A stretch of DNA of 64,000 nucleotides from JBMHDN01 sp049889355 (GCA_049889355.1 JBMHDN010000032.1:124001-188000), one strand, 5' to 3'. Counted from the stretch's first letter, positions 36,291-45,368 are shown. Translations and numbers: made by a program. Notes: generated from the letters alone by a model not told the origin.

Positions 36291-36424
36291 ATCTGATTAT
36301 TCCTTTGATGATTCCATGCAGGCAGATGACCTGTTGAAAAAGATATGCCAGCATGTAGGTTAGGTCAGATAAGATTTCAAGAGATGCAAGCCAGCAGAAT
36401 AGGCAAAACAGGAGAGGGGGTAAG

Positions 36425-37216
36425 ATGGCCGAAAACCATATCTTCAAAAAGCCTAAACATGCTGACAAATTTTATCATTTGCTTGCTGAAATGCTGGCGG
36501 CGCAAGCTGATCCTAAAACAGCAAAATGGTTCACCGATTATCTAAAAGGTGTGATCACCTATCGCGGGCTGAAAACACCGATGCTCAAAGGTATTTTAAC
36601 GGATTTTTTCAGTGCAACCGCGGCAGATAAGCTGCCCGAGGAAACCCAGCTTGCCCATATCCGCTATTGGCTTGGCAAGCCCATGGCAGAGGATAAGCTT
36701 ACCGCTTTACTATGGCTGGAAAACTGGATAAAAAAGCAGCTTAAAGAGCCTGATCGCCAACCCCATATTGCACAGGCCCTTTCTATGCTGGAAGACGGCT
36801 TTCAGTCAGGCGATATTCATGATTGGTCAACCAATGATTGGTGTTGTGTGCGCGTGCTCGAACTGATCCCGCAAAAAGCACCGAGCTTTGTGCCAAGGCT
36901 GATGGGCTGGGCCAAAGCAGAGACGATCTGGCAGAAACGTTCTGGCATTCTGGCCTTCAAAAAATCAGCTAAATCTGGTGCCTATCACACTGAAATTGAG
37001 ACATTAATCAGTTTACTTCTACCAAGTGATGAACGGTTTGTGCAAACAGCGATAGGCTGGGTTTTAGCCGATGCCTCACGCAAATATCCAGATTGGGCAG
37101 CACAGCAATTTGACATTTATTTTGATCAGTTAAGCCATGAAGTGATTGTACGTCATGCCAAATATCTGCCAGATTATGACCAGTTAAAACAGCGAAGCAG
37201 AGAGCGCCGAAGATGA
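36425..37216 (+). CDS. AlkD-like DNA alkylation repair protein
   Basis: A HEAT-repeat DNA glycosylase-like protein of 263 residues. Family features are the helical repeats with LAHIRYWLGKPMAEDKLTALLWLENW, DIHDWSTNDWCCVRVLELIP and ETIWQKRSGILAFKKSAKSG, ending RFVQTAIGWVLADASRKYP. Relatives excise alkylated bases without base flipping; activity here is inferred. ATG 36425 follows GGAGAGGGGG. The stop overlaps the DUF952 start by four bases (ATGA), so the two are translationally coupled. Confidence 0.82.
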   Translation: MAENHIFKKPKHADKFYHLLAEMLAAQADPKTAKWFTDYLKGVITYRGLKTPMLKGILTDFFSATAADKLPEETQLAHIRYWLGKPMAEDKLTALLWLENWIKKQLKEPDRQPHIAQALSMLEDGFQSGDIHDWSTNDWCCVRVLELIPQKAPSFVPRLMGWAKAETIWQKRSGILAFKKSAKSGAYHTEIETLISLLLPSDERFVQTAIGWVLADASRKYPDWAAQQFDIYFDQLSHEVIVRHAKYLPDYDQLKQRSRERRR

Positions 37217-37599
37217 TTTATAAAATAGCCTCACGCACAGAATGGCAAGCAGCCGAAGAAGCTGGCCAGTTTGATGGATCAGCAGTTGATCTCGCAGATG
37301 GCTTTATCCATTTTTCAACCGCCGAGCAGATGAAAGAGACCGCCGCCAAGCATTTTTCCGGCCAGTCTGATTTGTTGCTCATTGCGATAGATGACAGCCA
37401 GCTTGACATCATCTGGGAGCCTTCGCGTGGCGGCGCCCTCTTCCCGCATCTCTACCAGCCTCTGCCGCTCAGCGCTGTTGCCCAAAGCTGGCCTCTGCCG
37501 CTCGGCCCAGATGGGGTGCATCAATTCCCAGATGAGTCTGTTCTGCGCCTAGCGCACATCGTCTTTTCGATAAAAAACCGAGAGCAATCCCGCAAGTAA
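37213..37599 (+). CDS. DUF952 family protein
   Basis: A 128-residue protein of a small family of unknown function: MIYKIASRTEWQAAEEAGQF at the start, DGFIHFSTAEQMKETAAKHF (the conserved His-Phe-Ser motif) and WEPSRGGALFPHLYQPLPL. It is coupled to the AlkD-like gene by an ATGA overlap, and its last 51 bases overlap the end of the convergent MFS gene, giving it a firmly constrained position. Confidence 0.87.
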   Translation: MIYKIASRTEWQAAEEAGQFDGSAVDLADGFIHFSTAEQMKETAAKHFSGQSDLLLIAIDDSQLDIIWEPSRGGALFPHLYQPLPLSAVAQSWPLPLGPDGVHQFPDESVLRLAHIVFSIKNREQSRK

Positions 37600-39063
37600 T
37601 GCAAAGCCAGCCGAGATGCGTAAAATCTGGCGCACCGTATCGCTGAACATAGCTTGCAAATCAGCGCGCACTTCTGCTGACTGGCTGGCCGGCCAACTCT
37701 CTGGCAAGTTCATCACCGCCATCATCTGTTGCTGGCCACGCAAAATCTGCATATCTTGAGATGTTAAACCAGATTGCATCAGCCAGTCATAAAACATCTC
37801 GCCAAAGACCAGCGCCTGAAAATAGCCAAAAACAGCAATCGCCAATAGCGGCCCGATGCGCGCAGCGGCATTACTGACCCCAGAGGCCAGCCCATCACGC
37901 CCTGGTCCGGCCGCCGCCATCGCCACTGTTGTCAGCGGTGTTGCAAAACACCCCACACCCAGCCCCAGCACACACATAGGCAAGACCAAACCAGCCCAAA
38001 AATCGCCATCAAAATAAGACAGCCAATAGAGCGCAATAGCCAGCAACACGCCTGATGCCATCAAAATACCGCGCGGGCCATGTGTGCTGACATAGCTGCC
38101 TGTACGGCGCGACATCACCGCCACAATCAGCGTAATTGGCAGGCCGGTGACACCAGCTTTAAAGGCGCCATAATCATAGCCTTGAATCACCATGAAATTG
38201 AGAAAGAAAGTGCCGCCTTGGAACCCTGCAAATAAGATGAGGGTTTGCACACTCACTAAAATAAACCGCCTGTTTACCATCAAAAAAGGAGGCAGCATCG
38301 GATGACGCGCTCGGGCTTCATAGATAAAAAAGCCCAGCAAAAAGACGAGCCCTGTCATACCAAGCCCCAGCTGTGCTGTATGAATGGTCCCTACCCTGCC
38401 TGCTTCGAGTGCCGCGGTGATCAACAAACCCAGACCAGCTGTGATCAAGGCTGAACCCCATATATCAAGTGGCAACGGGTTTTCAGGCTCAAAAGGCGGC
38501 TTAGGCAATTTGCTGAGCAGCCATAACACCACCAGCGATACAGGCAGATTAATGAAAAAAATCAAACGCCATGAGAGATAATCCACTGCAAGACCACCCA
38601 CCACAGGCCCAAGCGGGATAGCAAGGGTGAGCATAGCTGACCATCTGCCAATGGCCGGGCCACGCTCACCAGGTGCAAAAGACGCATTAATCAAGGCCAG
38701 ACTGGCAGGGACCATAAGCGCGGCCGCAATCCCTTGTGCAGCACGTGCTAATATCAGTTGAAACGGGGTCACTGCCAGACCACAAGCAAGAGAGGTCACG
38801 GCAAAGGCAACAATCCCCCAGCGCATAGACCGCCGCCTGCCAATCGTATCGCCTAAGGCGCCGCCTGCCATCATCAGCGCAGCCAGAAACAGCAGATAAA
38901 TTTCCAACACCCAATGCGCATCGGTGGTGCTGGCAGATAGCGCGGTCTGAATAACCGGCAAAGCCACATTGAGCGCCGTTGCGTCAATAAAGCCCATCGC
39001 GGTTGTCAGCGCACAGGCAATGATAACCAAACGCTGTTGATAGGCAGAATAGACATTTGTCAT
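37549..39063 (-). CDS. MFS multidrug-type transporter (DHA2 family)
   Basis: Drug:H+ antiporter-type carrier with about 14 membrane segments in 504 residues. Early motif GFIDATALNVALPVIQ and motif A-like GALGDTIGRRRSMRWGI, then GRWSAMLTLAIPLGPVVGGL (motif C of the exporter group), identify the EmrB/QacA-like subfamily. Substrate is unknown, and no membrane-fusion partner is adjacent. Divergent from another MFS gene across 189 bases that hold a 7-bp palindrome pair. Confidence 0.86.
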   Translation of the reverse strand: MTNVYSAYQQRLVIIACALTTAMGFIDATALNVALPVIQTALSASTTDAHWVLEIYLLFLAALMMAGGALGDTIGRRRSMRWGIVAFAVTSLACGLAVTPFQLILARAAQGIAAALMVPASLALINASFAPGERGPAIGRWSAMLTLAIPLGPVVGGLAVDYLSWRLIFFINLPVSLVVLWLLSKLPKPPFEPENPLPLDIWGSALITAGLGLLITAALEAGRVGTIHTAQLGLGMTGLVFLLGFFIYEARARHPMLPPFLMVNRRFILVSVQTLILFAGFQGGTFFLNFMVIQGYDYGAFKAGVTGLPITLIVAVMSRRTGSYVSTHGPRGILMASGVLLAIALYWLSYFDGDFWAGLVLPMCVLGLGVGCFATPLTTVAMAAAGPGRDGLASGVSNAAARIGPLLAIAVFGYFQALVFGEMFYDWLMQSGLTSQDMQILRGQQQMMAVMNLPESWPASQSAEVRADLQAMFSDTVRQILRISAGFALLAGLLSVFYRKDDVR

Positions 39064-39182
39064 GGCATTTGACCTCTTTGTTTTGCCTGTTTTTTAGCGT
39101 ATGAACATAAAAGTTGAAGGGTGTATCTCATGCCTTATCATGAAATCTGGCACTGATCATGTCCTAATCTTGCCACCCCTTC

Positions 39183-39203
39183 ATGCCATTAGGAAAATGG
39201 CAT
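39183..39203. promoter_or_regulatory. Inverted repeat between divergent MFS genes
   Basis: ATGCCAT (39183-39189) and ATGGCAT (39197-39203) are perfect inverted arms around TAGGAAA, followed by an A-run, 50 bases before the ATG of the plus-strand MFS gene. Position and symmetry suggest an operator for a regulator not encoded nearby; no direct proof. Confidence 0.45.
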
Positions 39204-39252
39204 AAAAAACGCATCTGTTCTGTTAAGACCTGAAAGCTTAAAATCTGCACTC

Positions 39253-40506
39253 ATGAATATAACGACCCTCAGCACATGGTTTCAGACAGCTAAAAGCCAG
39301 GCCAGAACGCCGCTGGGCTTACTGTTCATCATGGCTTTTATGATGCCACTGGCATTTTCCACCTGGTCAGCTTTGCTGAATAATTTTGTGGTCGAGCGCG
39401 CCGGCTTTGACGGTGTTCAGATTGGCTGGCTCCAGTCTGTGCGCGAGATACCTGGTTTTCTCTCATTTGCGGTTGTGTTTGTGCTGATTGTGGTACGCGA
39501 ACAAAAACTGGCCTTGCTGTCTTTGATGGGGCTGGGCGCGGCCACGGCTGTTACCGCCTGGTTCCCCAGCTATACAGGCCTTTTGATCACCACCTTTATC
39601 GGTTCTGTTGGCTTTCATTATTATGAAACCGTGAACCAATCTTTACAGCTACAATGGCTGAATAAAGATAAAGCCCCGCAAATTCTGGGATGGCTGGTGG
39701 CTGCGGGTTCTGCAGCTGCGCTGGTTGCCTATTTATTCATCACCCTTGCCTTTACTCTTGGCGGGCTGGATTATGAACATGTCTATCTGGTGGGCGGTGG
39801 TGCCACTTTGCTGATAGCCATCTGGTGCTGGTTTGCCTATCCGCAATATCAGATAGGCGCGGTACAGCATAAAAAGCTGATTTTGCGCAAACGCTACTGG
39901 CTCTATTATGCCCTGCAATTTATGTCAGGGGCCAGACGCCAGATCTTCCTCGTTTTTGCCGCTTTTATGATGGTAGAAAAATATGGCATGGCGGTGCATG
40001 CCCTCACCTTCTTATTCTTGCTGAATTTTGTGGCGAATATCATTTTCGCCCCGATAATGGGCTGGCTCGTTGCGCGTATTGGCGAGAAATGGTCCTTAAC
40101 CATTGAATATATCGGCCTGACCTTGGTGTTTCTGGCCTATGGTGGTCTTTATATCATGGATTGGGGAATCTGGGTGGCTTGTGTGCTTTATGTGCTTGAT
40201 CACCTGCTCTTTGCCATGGCATTTGCGATGAAAACCTATTTCCAGAAAATCGCCGATCCAGCTGACATCGCGCCGACATCGGCGGTGGCCTTTACCATTA
40301 ACCATATTGCAGCGGTGTTTCTGCCAGCTTTGCTTGGCTATCTGTGGATCACCTCACCAACAGCTGTCTTTTTGCTTGCGGCGGCAATGGCACTTGTATC
40401 GCTGATGCTGGCGCTTTTGATACCACGCCACCCAAAAGAAGGGCATGAGACATTGCTGTCTCATCTGTTCAACAAAACTGAGATGATTCGAAAAAAAGCA
40501 GCTTAA
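39253..40506 (+). CDS. MFS transporter, 12-helix type
   Basis: Major-facilitator carrier of 417 residues with about 12 hydrophobic segments. The N-terminal part AFSTWSALLNNFVVERAGFDG and the motif-like VFVLIVVREQKLALLSLM fit general MFS folds. The second half contains WGIWVACVLYVLDHLLFAMAF. No closer subfamily is recognised and substrate is unknown. A thiolase gene follows after 28 bases on the same strand. Confidence 0.72.
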   Translation: MNITTLSTWFQTAKSQARTPLGLLFIMAFMMPLAFSTWSALLNNFVVERAGFDGVQIGWLQSVREIPGFLSFAVVFVLIVVREQKLALLSLMGLGAATAVTAWFPSYTGLLITTFIGSVGFHYYETVNQSLQLQWLNKDKAPQILGWLVAAGSAAALVAYLFITLAFTLGGLDYEHVYLVGGGATLLIAIWCWFAYPQYQIGAVQHKKLILRKRYWLYYALQFMSGARRQIFLVFAAFMMVEKYGMAVHALTFLFLLNFVANIIFAPIMGWLVARIGEKWSLTIEYIGLTLVFLAYGGLYIMDWGIWVACVLYVLDHLLFAMAFAMKTYFQKIADPADIAPTSAVAFTINHIAAVFLPALLGYLWITSPTAVFLLAAAMALVSLMLALLIPRHPKEGHETLLSHLFNKTEMIRKKAA

Positions 40507-40534
40507 TTGCTGCCTGACCTATGAGGATTTAACC

Positions 40535-41719
40535 ATGCATGATGTTTTTCTTCTCTCTGCTACACGTTCGGCGATTGGCAGCTTTGGTGGCACCTTAAAA
40601 GAAACACCGCCTATCATGCTTGGCACGCAAATTGCCAGCTCAGCTATTGAACGCTCTGGTCTTGATGGCAGTGATATTGACCATGCGGTATTTGGCCATG
40701 TGCTGCATACGGAAACACGCGATATGTATTCACCGCGGGTGATATCGGTAAATGCTGGCCTGCCTGAAAGCGCACCTGCCCTACAGGTAAACAGGCTATG
40801 TGGCAGCGGGCTGCAGGCGATTGTGAGTGCCACTCAACTGATCCAGCTGGGCGATAGTCAGGCTGCACTGGCTGGCGGTGTCGAGGTGATGAGCCGCGGG
40901 GCCTATATATTGCCGCAACAACGCTGGGGTGGCCGGATGGGCGATGGCCAGGTTCAGGATATGATGATTGGCGCGCTGACAGACCCGTTTGGCATTGGCC
41001 ATATGGGCATCACCGCTGAGAATGTTGCAAAAGAATATGATATCAGCCGAGATGAGATGGACCAATTTGCGCTCCGGTCTCATCAACGTGCCGCGGCGGC
41101 AACAGAGGCTGGATATTTCAAAGCGCAGATTACAAAAGTTGATGCGAAAATGAGACGCAAAAGCGTTCCCTTTGATACAGATGAGCATATCCGCGGCGAA
41201 ACCAGCATAGATGAGCTGGCGTCCTTGCGGGCGGTATTTGATAAGGAAGGCATTGTCACAGCTGGCAATTCATCCGGCATCAATGATGGGGCGGCTGCCT
41301 TGGTGCTGGCCAATGGTGAGACTGTCCGACAAAAAAGCCTCTCACCGATGGCCAAAATCATATCTTATGGCTTTGGCGGTGTGCCAGCACGTATCATGGG
41401 TATGGGCCCTGTTCCAGCCAGCCAGCGGGCGTTGGACAAAGCCAGCCTGAACATCTCAGACTTGGCGGTGATTGAAAGCAATGAAGCCTTTGCAGCGCAA
41501 GCTTGCGCGGTTTCAAAACAGCTTGGCTTGCCAGAGGATATCGTCAATCCAAATGGCGGGGCGATCGCTCTTGGCCATCCGATTGGAGCCACCGGTGCTA
41601 TTTTGATGACCAAGCTGGTCTATGAGCTCAAGCGCATTGATGCACGTTATGGCATGGCCACCATGTGCATTGGCGGCGGTCAGGGTATCTCGGTGATCAT
41701 CGAAAACCTGAGTGATTAA
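40535..41719 (+). CDS. Acetyl-CoA C-acyltransferase (thiolase)
   Basis: Degradative or biosynthetic thiolase acting on acetoacetyl-CoA or longer 3-ketoacyl-CoA. It has 394 residues. Catalytic Cys is in VNRLCGSGLQAIVSATQLI (about 85-95); ITAGNSSGINDGAAALVLA, NPNGGAIALGHPIGATGA and CIGGGQGISVIIE (second active-site Cys and His) are intact. AGGA precedes ATG 40535. Substrate chain length cannot be told. The last bases form a terminator hairpin that includes the stop codon. Lies after an MFS gene. Confidence 0.93.
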   Translation: MHDVFLLSATRSAIGSFGGTLKETPPIMLGTQIASSAIERSGLDGSDIDHAVFGHVLHTETRDMYSPRVISVNAGLPESAPALQVNRLCGSGLQAIVSATQLIQLGDSQAALAGGVEVMSRGAYILPQQRWGGRMGDGQVQDMMIGALTDPFGIGHMGITAENVAKEYDISRDEMDQFALRSHQRAAAATEAGYFKAQITKVDAKMRRKSVPFDTDEHIRGETSIDELASLRAVFDKEGIVTAGNSSGINDGAAALVLANGETVRQKSLSPMAKIISYGFGGVPARIMGMGPVPASQRALDKASLNISDLAVIESNEAFAAQACAVSKQLGLPEDIVNPNGGAIALGHPIGATGAILMTKLVYELKRIDARYGMATMCIGGGQGISVIIENLSD

Positions 41720-41730
41720 AACAGGTTTTT
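41703..41730 (+). terminator. Terminator overlapping the thiolase stop
   Basis: AAAACCTG (41703-41710) and CAGGTTTT (41722-41729) form an 8-bp stem followed by T; the thiolase stop codon lies in the loop. Confidence 0.65.
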
Positions 41731-41746
41731 ATATCCAAAATAGACG

Positions 41747-42709
41747 CTATAGCAGGCTTGAGAGGGTGATTTGCGGGCGGGCACCAAAATGGCAAATCAC
41801 CTCGCCTGCGCATTTGCTGGCAACGATACCAGCCTGCTCTAGGCTATAGCCTTCTTGTACCCTGCCAAACAGATAGCCTGCGGCAAATAAATCACCAGCA
41901 CCTGTGGTATCCTGAACCGTGCCTGTTGGCATAGCCGGCACATCAGCGACTTCGCCATTTGAATAGATACGTGCACCATCGCTGCCCTTGGTGAGGACCA
42001 GCTCAGACAGACAAGCCAACCATGGAGCCAGTTCGGCAGGTGATATCCCGCCTGCCAGTGCTGTCATCTCTTCCACATTACAGAACAGAATATCAACATG
42101 GTCTTTGATATATTGGCTCAGCGCATCGAAATGACGCTCAACACACCAGCTGTCTGATAAAGACACAGCAATTTTGCTGTTGTTCATGCGGGCCACCTCA
42201 GCTGCCTTTTCAAACAAGGCAGGCCCGTCAGGTGCATCAAAAAGATACCCCTCCAGATAGAGCACATCTGCATTGAGATCAGCGGTAATATGCTGGGGGC
42301 CGAGGGCAATAGAACTACCCAGAAATGTATTCATAGAACGGGCCGTATCTGGGGTGACAAGAATAATAGACCGCGCGGTGGCTGGACCTTCTTCTGCGAT
42401 TTTACCCTGAAAGGTCACCGCCCCGTCCTGCATATCCTCTGCAAAAAATGTACCTAATTTGTCATCTCTGACTTGGCCGACAAAACCAGCACGCCCACCA
42501 AGGCTGGACAGGCCATAGGCAGAATTGGCTGCTGAGCCGCCAGCTTGCATCTCATGTGTTGGTAGATTTTCAGTCAGATAAACGGCGCGGTCTTCGTCTA
42601 TCAGGTTCATACCGCCCTTATCGACCGCATGGGTGCTCAGAAAACCATCGGAAACCGGGGCCAGCACATCCATAATGGCATTCCCCACAAAAATCACATC
42701 TAACCGCAT
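41747..42709 (-). CDS. PfkB-family kinase, adenosine-kinase-like
   Basis: Ribokinase-superfamily sugar/nucleoside kinase of 320 residues. GGSAANSAYGLSSLGGRAGFVGQVRDD is the N-terminal PfkB pattern, here in residues roughly 57-83, and DTTGAGDLFAAGYLFG near the C-terminus holds the catalytic Asp. Relatives in alphaproteobacteria are annotated as adenosine kinases (purine salvage), a plausible fit beside the purine permease and guaBA in the following 11 kb. Exact substrate remains inferred. Confidence 0.82.
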   Translation of the reverse strand: MRLDVIFVGNAIMDVLAPVSDGFLSTHAVDKGGMNLIDEDRAVYLTENLPTHEMQAGGSAANSAYGLSSLGGRAGFVGQVRDDKLGTFFAEDMQDGAVTFQGKIAEEGPATARSIILVTPDTARSMNTFLGSSIALGPQHITADLNADVLYLEGYLFDAPDGPALFEKAAEVARMNNSKIAVSLSDSWCVERHFDALSQYIKDHVDILFCNVEEMTALAGGISPAELAPWLACLSELVLTKGSDGARIYSNGEVADVPAMPTGTVQDTTGAGDLFAAGYLFGRVQEGYSLEQAGIVASKCAGEVICHFGARPQITLSSLL

Positions 42710-42854
42710 CGTAACACCCTGAATATAACCGCTATCGCCAATATCTGGCGCAAACCAGTGGCATCTTAGAGAAAACGCAATAAAAAGTGTAATAATTTTT
42801 TAAAATGAAGAACTAACAGACAAAAAACGACTTGATAACAGCGGAACAGCCTGT

Positions 42855-43727
42855 TTATTGCGCCGGCTGCCTGACCATCAGGAAATTACCCAGCACCACA
42901 CAGCCAATGCCGATAAAGCTGAGTGTTGTCCAGTTATAGCCTTCAAATAAGCTGGATATCAGGAGCGCAAAGACCGGGAAGACAACGGTGGCATAAGCGG
43001 CCTTGCCAGCCCCTATCCGGCCAACAAGAGTGAGATAACAGCTAAAGGCTAAAATCGTTGAAAATAAGCTGAGGTAAATCAACCCGCCGACATATTGCGC
43101 TGTTGGCTCCATGATAAATTCATGGCCACGTGCCAGGCTGATTAAGAACAGCCAGAGCGCGCCAAAAAGCATCCCCCAGCTATTGGCTGTCATCACCGAG
43201 ATATGCTGGCGCTGCAAATGGGCTGAGACCTGATTGCCCAAACAGAAAGATAAAGTGCCAAGCAAGCATAATATTAGCGATAACCAGGCCTGACCGGTGC
43301 GCATAATCTCTTCTGCATATAAAAAGCTGATGCCTAAAATGCCGATAATGGCGGCCAGCACCTGACCGGTTGCGGGCAGTTTTCGTGTACGCAGCGTATC
43401 CAAAAATAAATTAATCAGCGAGGCACTTGAAAACATCACCGCTAACATGCCTGAGGCCACCCCGACAGAGCCATAATAGAAAAGCGTGAAATTCAGGCCA
43501 AAAATAAAAAGGCCAAGCGCCATAAAGGCCGGCAATTCAGTTAAAACAGGCCGCAATCTTGCCCCGCTGCGATAGCTGATAAACCACATAATCGGGGCCG
43601 CCAGTAAGAAACGCCAGAATAAAGATACTTCAGGCGCCACAACACCCACCTGCCAGCTCAAAGGCAACCAACTGGTTGACCAGGCAAATATCAGCAGGAT
43701 GTAAAGAGCGGGAGTTGATGACCACAT
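42855..43727 (-). CDS. DMT/EamA-family transporter
   Basis: Ten-helix drug/metabolite transporter, 290 residues from ATG 43727 (AAAGG about 10 bases upstream); the frame reaches 43760 but the extra residues are not family-like. ILLIFAWSTSWLPLSWQVG opens the first EamA repeat and QAWLSLILCLLGTLSFCLGN the second. Substrate is unknown. It differs in sequence from the DMT transporter at 22.7-23.6 kb. Divergent from the acidic exported protein gene. Confidence 0.84.
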   Translation of the reverse strand: MWSSTPALYILLIFAWSTSWLPLSWQVGVVAPEVSLFWRFLLAAPIMWFISYRSGARLRPVLTELPAFMALGLFIFGLNFTLFYYGSVGVASGMLAVMFSSASLINLFLDTLRTRKLPATGQVLAAIIGILGISFLYAEEIMRTGQAWLSLILCLLGTLSFCLGNQVSAHLQRQHISVMTANSWGMLFGALWLFLISLARGHEFIMEPTAQYVGGLIYLSLFSTILAFSCYLTLVGRIGAGKAAYATVVFPVFALLISSLFEGYNWTTLSFIGIGCVVLGNFLMVRQPAQ

Positions 43728-43760
43728 AGCGGTTCTACCTTTTGCTGAGATGAACCCCAT

Positions 43761-43949
43761 GATCTAGCGATATTCCTCAAAATAAACAATCGGCAATATT
43801 TTTGAATAACACGTTTCTTCCTTAAAAACAGAGCCTTATCCATAGAGAGAAACCCGAAAGGATAGGACTCAAATTAAGGTATATTAAAAATTAGTTAATT
43901 TCTATATAAGGAGGGTAAGGATACTGCAATTGCATTATAGGAGAGCATC
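43761..43949 (+). promoter_or_regulatory. AT-rich leader of the acidic exported protein gene
   Basis: 189 bases. An AT-rich stretch (about 43870-43905) includes TATATT and TATATA, plausible -10 elements. Two strong ribosome-site-like sequences follow: AAGGAGGG at 43908-43915 and AGGAG at 43939-43943. Only the second is properly spaced for ATG 43950; the first has no start codon at a normal distance. Confidence 0.45.
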
Positions 43950-44672
43950 ATGCGTCTTATTCTTACCGCTGCTGCTGTTGCCGCACTGAGCATTTCATCT
44001 GCCTCTGCTCTGACCTTGAAATCAGGTCAGGTTCTGGGTGGTGATGGCGAGGTTTATGACGGTGCCAGCCCTGAACAAAGAGATAATCTTGTTGCCGCTG
44101 CCAAAGCCAATGGCGAAAATGCTGGCGTGACTGGTAACAGCGTCTTCGTTGTTGTTGGCGAGACAGTCACATTCGTGCCTGTAGATGAAATTCGCGGCAA
44201 ATCTGACGAACAAGTTATCGAAATCGTTGGCGATGCTGTTATTCAGAACGTAACAGGCAATGACGATATCACCTTTGCTGATTTGCAGGCTGCTCAAGAA
44301 GTCGCCGCAAATACAGGTGTTGAGATTGAAGCGCTGGCGATGGACGGCCTGGAAGGTCTGGACCCTGAGCTGGTAAAGGAAATCGAAGAATTCAGTGCTG
44401 AGAGTGGCATTCAGGTTGAAAATCTGGTTGCGCTGAACTCCATCATTGAATCGCTGCCAACAGATGAGATTGACTCATTCGTCGAAGAGCTGGGCGCTCT
44501 GGTAGAAGAAGGCTTTGCTGATGAAGTTGACCAGTTCCTGACAGACCTGCAAGAAATTGAAGGTGGTCTGGATGCGATCACTCAGTTCGATTCATACGAA
44601 GATTGTGTCGCCGGTGGTGGCGGTTCTGTCTGTGATGAAGTTGACGCCCTGATGGAAGAAAGCGACATCTAA
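43950..44672 (+). CDS. Unknown, very acidic exported protein
   Basis: Not recognised. The 240 residues begin with a clear signal sequence (MRLILTAAAVAALSISSASA) likely cleaved after Ala20. About a quarter of the mature residues are Asp/Glu against very few Lys/Arg, giving a strongly negative protein. The N-terminal part (about 21-110) is rich in short beta-like stretches, including NSVFVVVGETVTFVPVDEI; the C-terminal half is helical-looking with dense Glu/Asp. Two cysteines in YEDCVAGGGGSVCDEV may form a disulfide. Strong ribosome site and terminator suggest abundant expression. Function unknown. Confidence 0.85.
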   Translation: MRLILTAAAVAALSISSASALTLKSGQVLGGDGEVYDGASPEQRDNLVAAAKANGENAGVTGNSVFVVVGETVTFVPVDEIRGKSDEQVIEIVGDAVIQNVTGNDDITFADLQAAQEVAANTGVEIEALAMDGLEGLDPELVKEIEEFSAESGIQVENLVALNSIIESLPTDEIDSFVEELGALVEEGFADEVDQFLTDLQEIEGGLDAITQFDSYEDCVAGGGGSVCDEVDALMEESDI

Positions 44673-44694
44673 TCAACAGATGATGATCTCAACG

Positions 44695-44725
44695 AAAAAG
44701 GAGGCTTCTATAGCCTCCTTTTTTT
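44695..44725 (+). terminator. Terminator after the acidic exported protein gene
   Basis: AAAAAGGAGGC (44695-44705) pairs with GCCTCC plus the T-run (44713-44725) around a short TTCTATA loop, a textbook hairpin with a U-tract. Confidence 0.9.
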
Positions 44726-44734
44726 ATGCCTAAA

Positions 44735-44794
44735 GCGGTTTATGCGCTGGCATGGTTAAATCCTGGCGCGGTTTATGCCCTGGCGCGGTTTATG
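44735..44794. repeat. Three copies of GCGGTTTATG
   Basis: GCGGTTTATG starts at 44735, 44768 and 44785, two of them preceded by TGGC, in the gap between the terminator and the end of the next (minus-strand) gene. Function unknown; possibly recent slippage. Confidence 0.6.
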
Positions 44795-44795
44795 T

Positions 44796-45203
44796 TTAGC
44801 CTTGCAGGCTAATAAGCGCCTCTTCAATCGCAGCCTCGCGCACAATTTCACCAATCAACCCATTGGCCAGATTCTCACCAAGCGCATGTTCTGAAATATA
44901 GACTGAGAAATCATCACTGCCGAATAAATGCGCAGGCACCCAGGCAAACAGCCCTTCTGCATCTTCAGGCACCAGCTGCTCAGCGATATCGGCAAGCGGC
45001 TCAGCCATTCTATAGCTATGCGTCACCGCAACCGCGGCCAGATAGCTTTGCTGGCCTTTCTTGGCGACATCCACCTCTGCCAGCATCTGGATCAGCACAT
45101 CCTTATGACCTGTGTCAGCCATATAACGCCCTAATTGGCCGTCATAATCTGCAATCAGGCTGTTCAAATCGATAATGGCAATCTCTGCCTGCTCTTCGGC
45201 CAT
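44796..45203 (-). CDS. Unknown small acidic protein
   Basis: Not recognised. It has 135 residues from ATG 45203, which follows AAGGGAG; the open frame runs to 45263 but the extra 20 residues lack support. The sequence is soluble, rich in Glu/Asp/Ala/Leu, with no signal peptide, cysteine cluster or membrane segment. Blocks such as AEIAIIDLNSLIADYDGQLG and YLAAVAVTHSYRMAEPLADI look like folded alpha/beta structure. It lies just downstream of the purine permease terminator. Confidence 0.65.
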   Translation of the reverse strand: MAEEQAEIAIIDLNSLIADYDGQLGRYMADTGHKDVLIQMLAEVDVAKKGQQSYLAAVAVTHSYRMAEPLADIAEQLVPEDAEGLFAWVPAHLFGSDDFSVYISEHALGENLANGLIGEIVREAAIEEALISLQG

Positions 45204-45311
45204 AAACGGCTCCCTTATTATATATGATGGCGTTGTTGTAGACGCCCTGCCCTTTTTACACAAGGCCTAGCCCCGTATGACAGTGATGCAGAGCCTAGCT
45301 CAAACCCCAAC

Positions 45312-45335
45312 AAAAAACAGGGCCAAAAGGCCCTG
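45312..45335 (-). terminator. Terminator after the purine permease
   Basis: CAGGGCC (45318-45324), AAAA loop, GGCCCTG (45329-45335). On the minus strand the stem is followed by six T (45317-45312). It closes the permease transcription unit. Confidence 0.88.
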
Positions 45336-45368
45336 CTCTTTATCATGTGGTTGTGAACAGCCTATATA

